A program made the translations under genes and the position numbers. DNA of 43,547 bases from Nocardioides caeni (GTDB lineage Bacteria; Actinomycetota; Actinomycetes; Propionibacteriales; Nocardioidaceae). The DNA lies in NCBI RefSeq assembly GCF_004912195.1, contig NZ_STGW01000006.1, forward strand, positions 1 to 43,547, written 5' to 3'. This document shows, piece after piece, positions 42,900 through 43,547 of the stretch (positions within the stretch are counted from its first letter, which is position 1; every line of letters starts with the position of its first letter). Below the pieces are notes generated by a model that saw nothing but the letters and a program-made list of their open reading frames with translations, had not been told where the DNA came from and ran no database searches.

Positions 42900-43547
42900 T
42901 CAGGAGTCGTCGACGGGTTCGACGAAGGTTTTGGTGACCCACACCGAGGCGAGATAGCCGCCGACGCTGAGCAGCGGGATGATGATCAGCATCGACCAGC
43001 TGTCGAGCAGGTCGATCAAGAACAGCAGCGCGATGACGGCGACCAGGCCGACCGCGAGGAAGCTGCTGCTGCCCGGGTCGGGGATCGTGAACGCCTTGAG
43101 CAGCGCGCTGCCCAACAGCACGCACAGGGCGAAGGTGGCGACCAGCAGCACGAAGCCCGGCCCACCGCCACAGGAGGCGGTGCCACGCACGGCCTCGCAG
43201 CCGCGCAGCGACAGCCACGTCAGCACGACCATCGCGGCGCCCACGACGAGACCTGTCAGCGCGGCCGACTGATAGAGGCTCAGGAGCGGTCCCTGACGGG
43301 CCGCCAGGGCGGCGATCTCGGCGTCCTCGACGTCGAGGTCGGAGACGGGCTCCGGCTCGACGGCCGGGGTCGCCGGCTTCACCGTCCGGGTCACCGGCTT
43401 GTCGACCTTGGTCGGCTTCTCGACCTTGACGGGCTTGACGGGCTTGACGGGCTTGGCGGCGACCGGCTCGGGCTCAGGGGTCGGCTCGGGCTCGGGGATC
43501 GGCTCGGGCTCAGCGACCGGCTCAGCGACCGGCTCAGCGACCGGCTC
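42900..43547 (-). CDS. Multi-pass membrane protein with Glu-Pro and Lys-Pro repeats (5'-partial)
   Basis: The frame is open to the right edge, so the start is missing; at least 215 residues are seen. The visible N-terminal part has EPVAEPVAEPVAEPEPIPEP followed by a switch to basic AAKPVKPVKPVKVEKPTKVD. Then come four hydrophobic segments: AALTGLVVGAAMVVLTWLSL, GFVLLVATFALCVLLGSALL, FLAVGLVAVIALLFLIDLL and MLIIIPLLSVGGYLASVWV, with three Cys in loops. No family is recognised. GTG at 43394 could start a shorter version, but the codon pattern continues upstream without a break. Confidence 0.75.
   Translation of the reverse strand, partial: EPVAEPVAEPVAEPEPIPEPEPTPEPEPVAAKPVKPVKPVKVEKPTKVDKPVTRTVKPATPAVEPEPVSDLDVEDAEIAALAARQGPLLSLYQSAALTGLVVGAAMVVLTWLSLRGCEAVRGTASCGGGPGFVLLVATFALCVLLGSALLKAFTIPDPGSSSFLAVGLVAVIALLFLIDLLDSWSMLIIIPLLSVGGYLASVWVTKTFVEPVDDS

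Overview
The window is high-GC DNA from an actinobacterium. Gene content and order fit a Nocardioidaceae (Nocardioides-like) chromosome: ffs - dnaX - ybaB - recR followed by lysC - asd, an ESX-type (type VII) secretion locus, an F420-type LLM oxidoreductase, an actinobacterial SOS box, GTG/TTG starts, and several start codons placed 6-8 bases after a TANNNT -10 hexamer, as expected for leaderless mRNAs. The genus is inferred from style and synteny and not from a marker gene. The edges cut a gene on the right (43547) and probably one just outside the left edge.

Layout. (1) 1-1442: a consensus LexA/SOS box firing leftwards, a 53-residue CxxC protein, a VOC protein and a hemerythrin-like protein, all on the minus strand. 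(2) 1732-6807: a large FAD/Fe-S oxidoreductase of the YdiJ/D-2-hydroxyacid dehydrogenase type, divergent from an LLM oxidoreductase - dienoyl-CoA-isomerase-like pair; then DUF4031. (3) 6949-13971: a membrane Ser/Thr kinase, a secreted NlpC/P60 hydrolase behind what looks like a c-di-AMP (ydaO-type) riboswitch, a long GapB-type GAPDH, a MarR regulator with a palindromic operator, a secreted beta-helix-like protein and a zinc-ribbon membrane protein. (4) 13987-15553: a ketosteroid-dehydrogenase-like flavoprotein with a KstR-like operator. (5) 15571-22741: a zinc-starvation island. Two Zur-like boxes sit in divergent gaps; around them are an intact CobW GTPase, a permease with its TIGR03943 partner (interrupted by an in-frame TAA), a second CobW-like protein that has lost its P-loop, and six alternative ribosomal proteins (L36, L32, L31B, L28, L33, S14) that lack the usual zinc cysteine pairs. 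The expected logic is that under zinc limitation Zur releases both promoters, zinc-free paralogues replace zinc-binding ribosomal proteins, and the CobW/permease genes handle metal allocation. (6) 22853-33601: the ESX locus, eccC divergent from eccD-like - esx - esx - eccD - eccB - mycP; there are two different EccD paralogues, no EccE, and a mycosin whose nucleophilic Ser appears to be His. (7) 33654-36217: tRNA-Ser(GGA), a secreted metzincin-like protease and the SRP RNA. (8) 36328-42747: dnaX - ybaB - recR - DUF5063 and lysC - asd. (9) 42900-43547: a partial membrane protein with Glu-Pro and Lys-Pro repeats.

The most unusual non-coding structure is a pair of intergenic arrays (22748-22848 and 42751-42887). 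Each fills a convergent gap and consists of forward 22-bp units beginning CGA(A/G)GT followed by inverted units ending AC(T/C)TCG, in strict 22-bp phase on both arms, yet with largely different internal sequence at the two loci.
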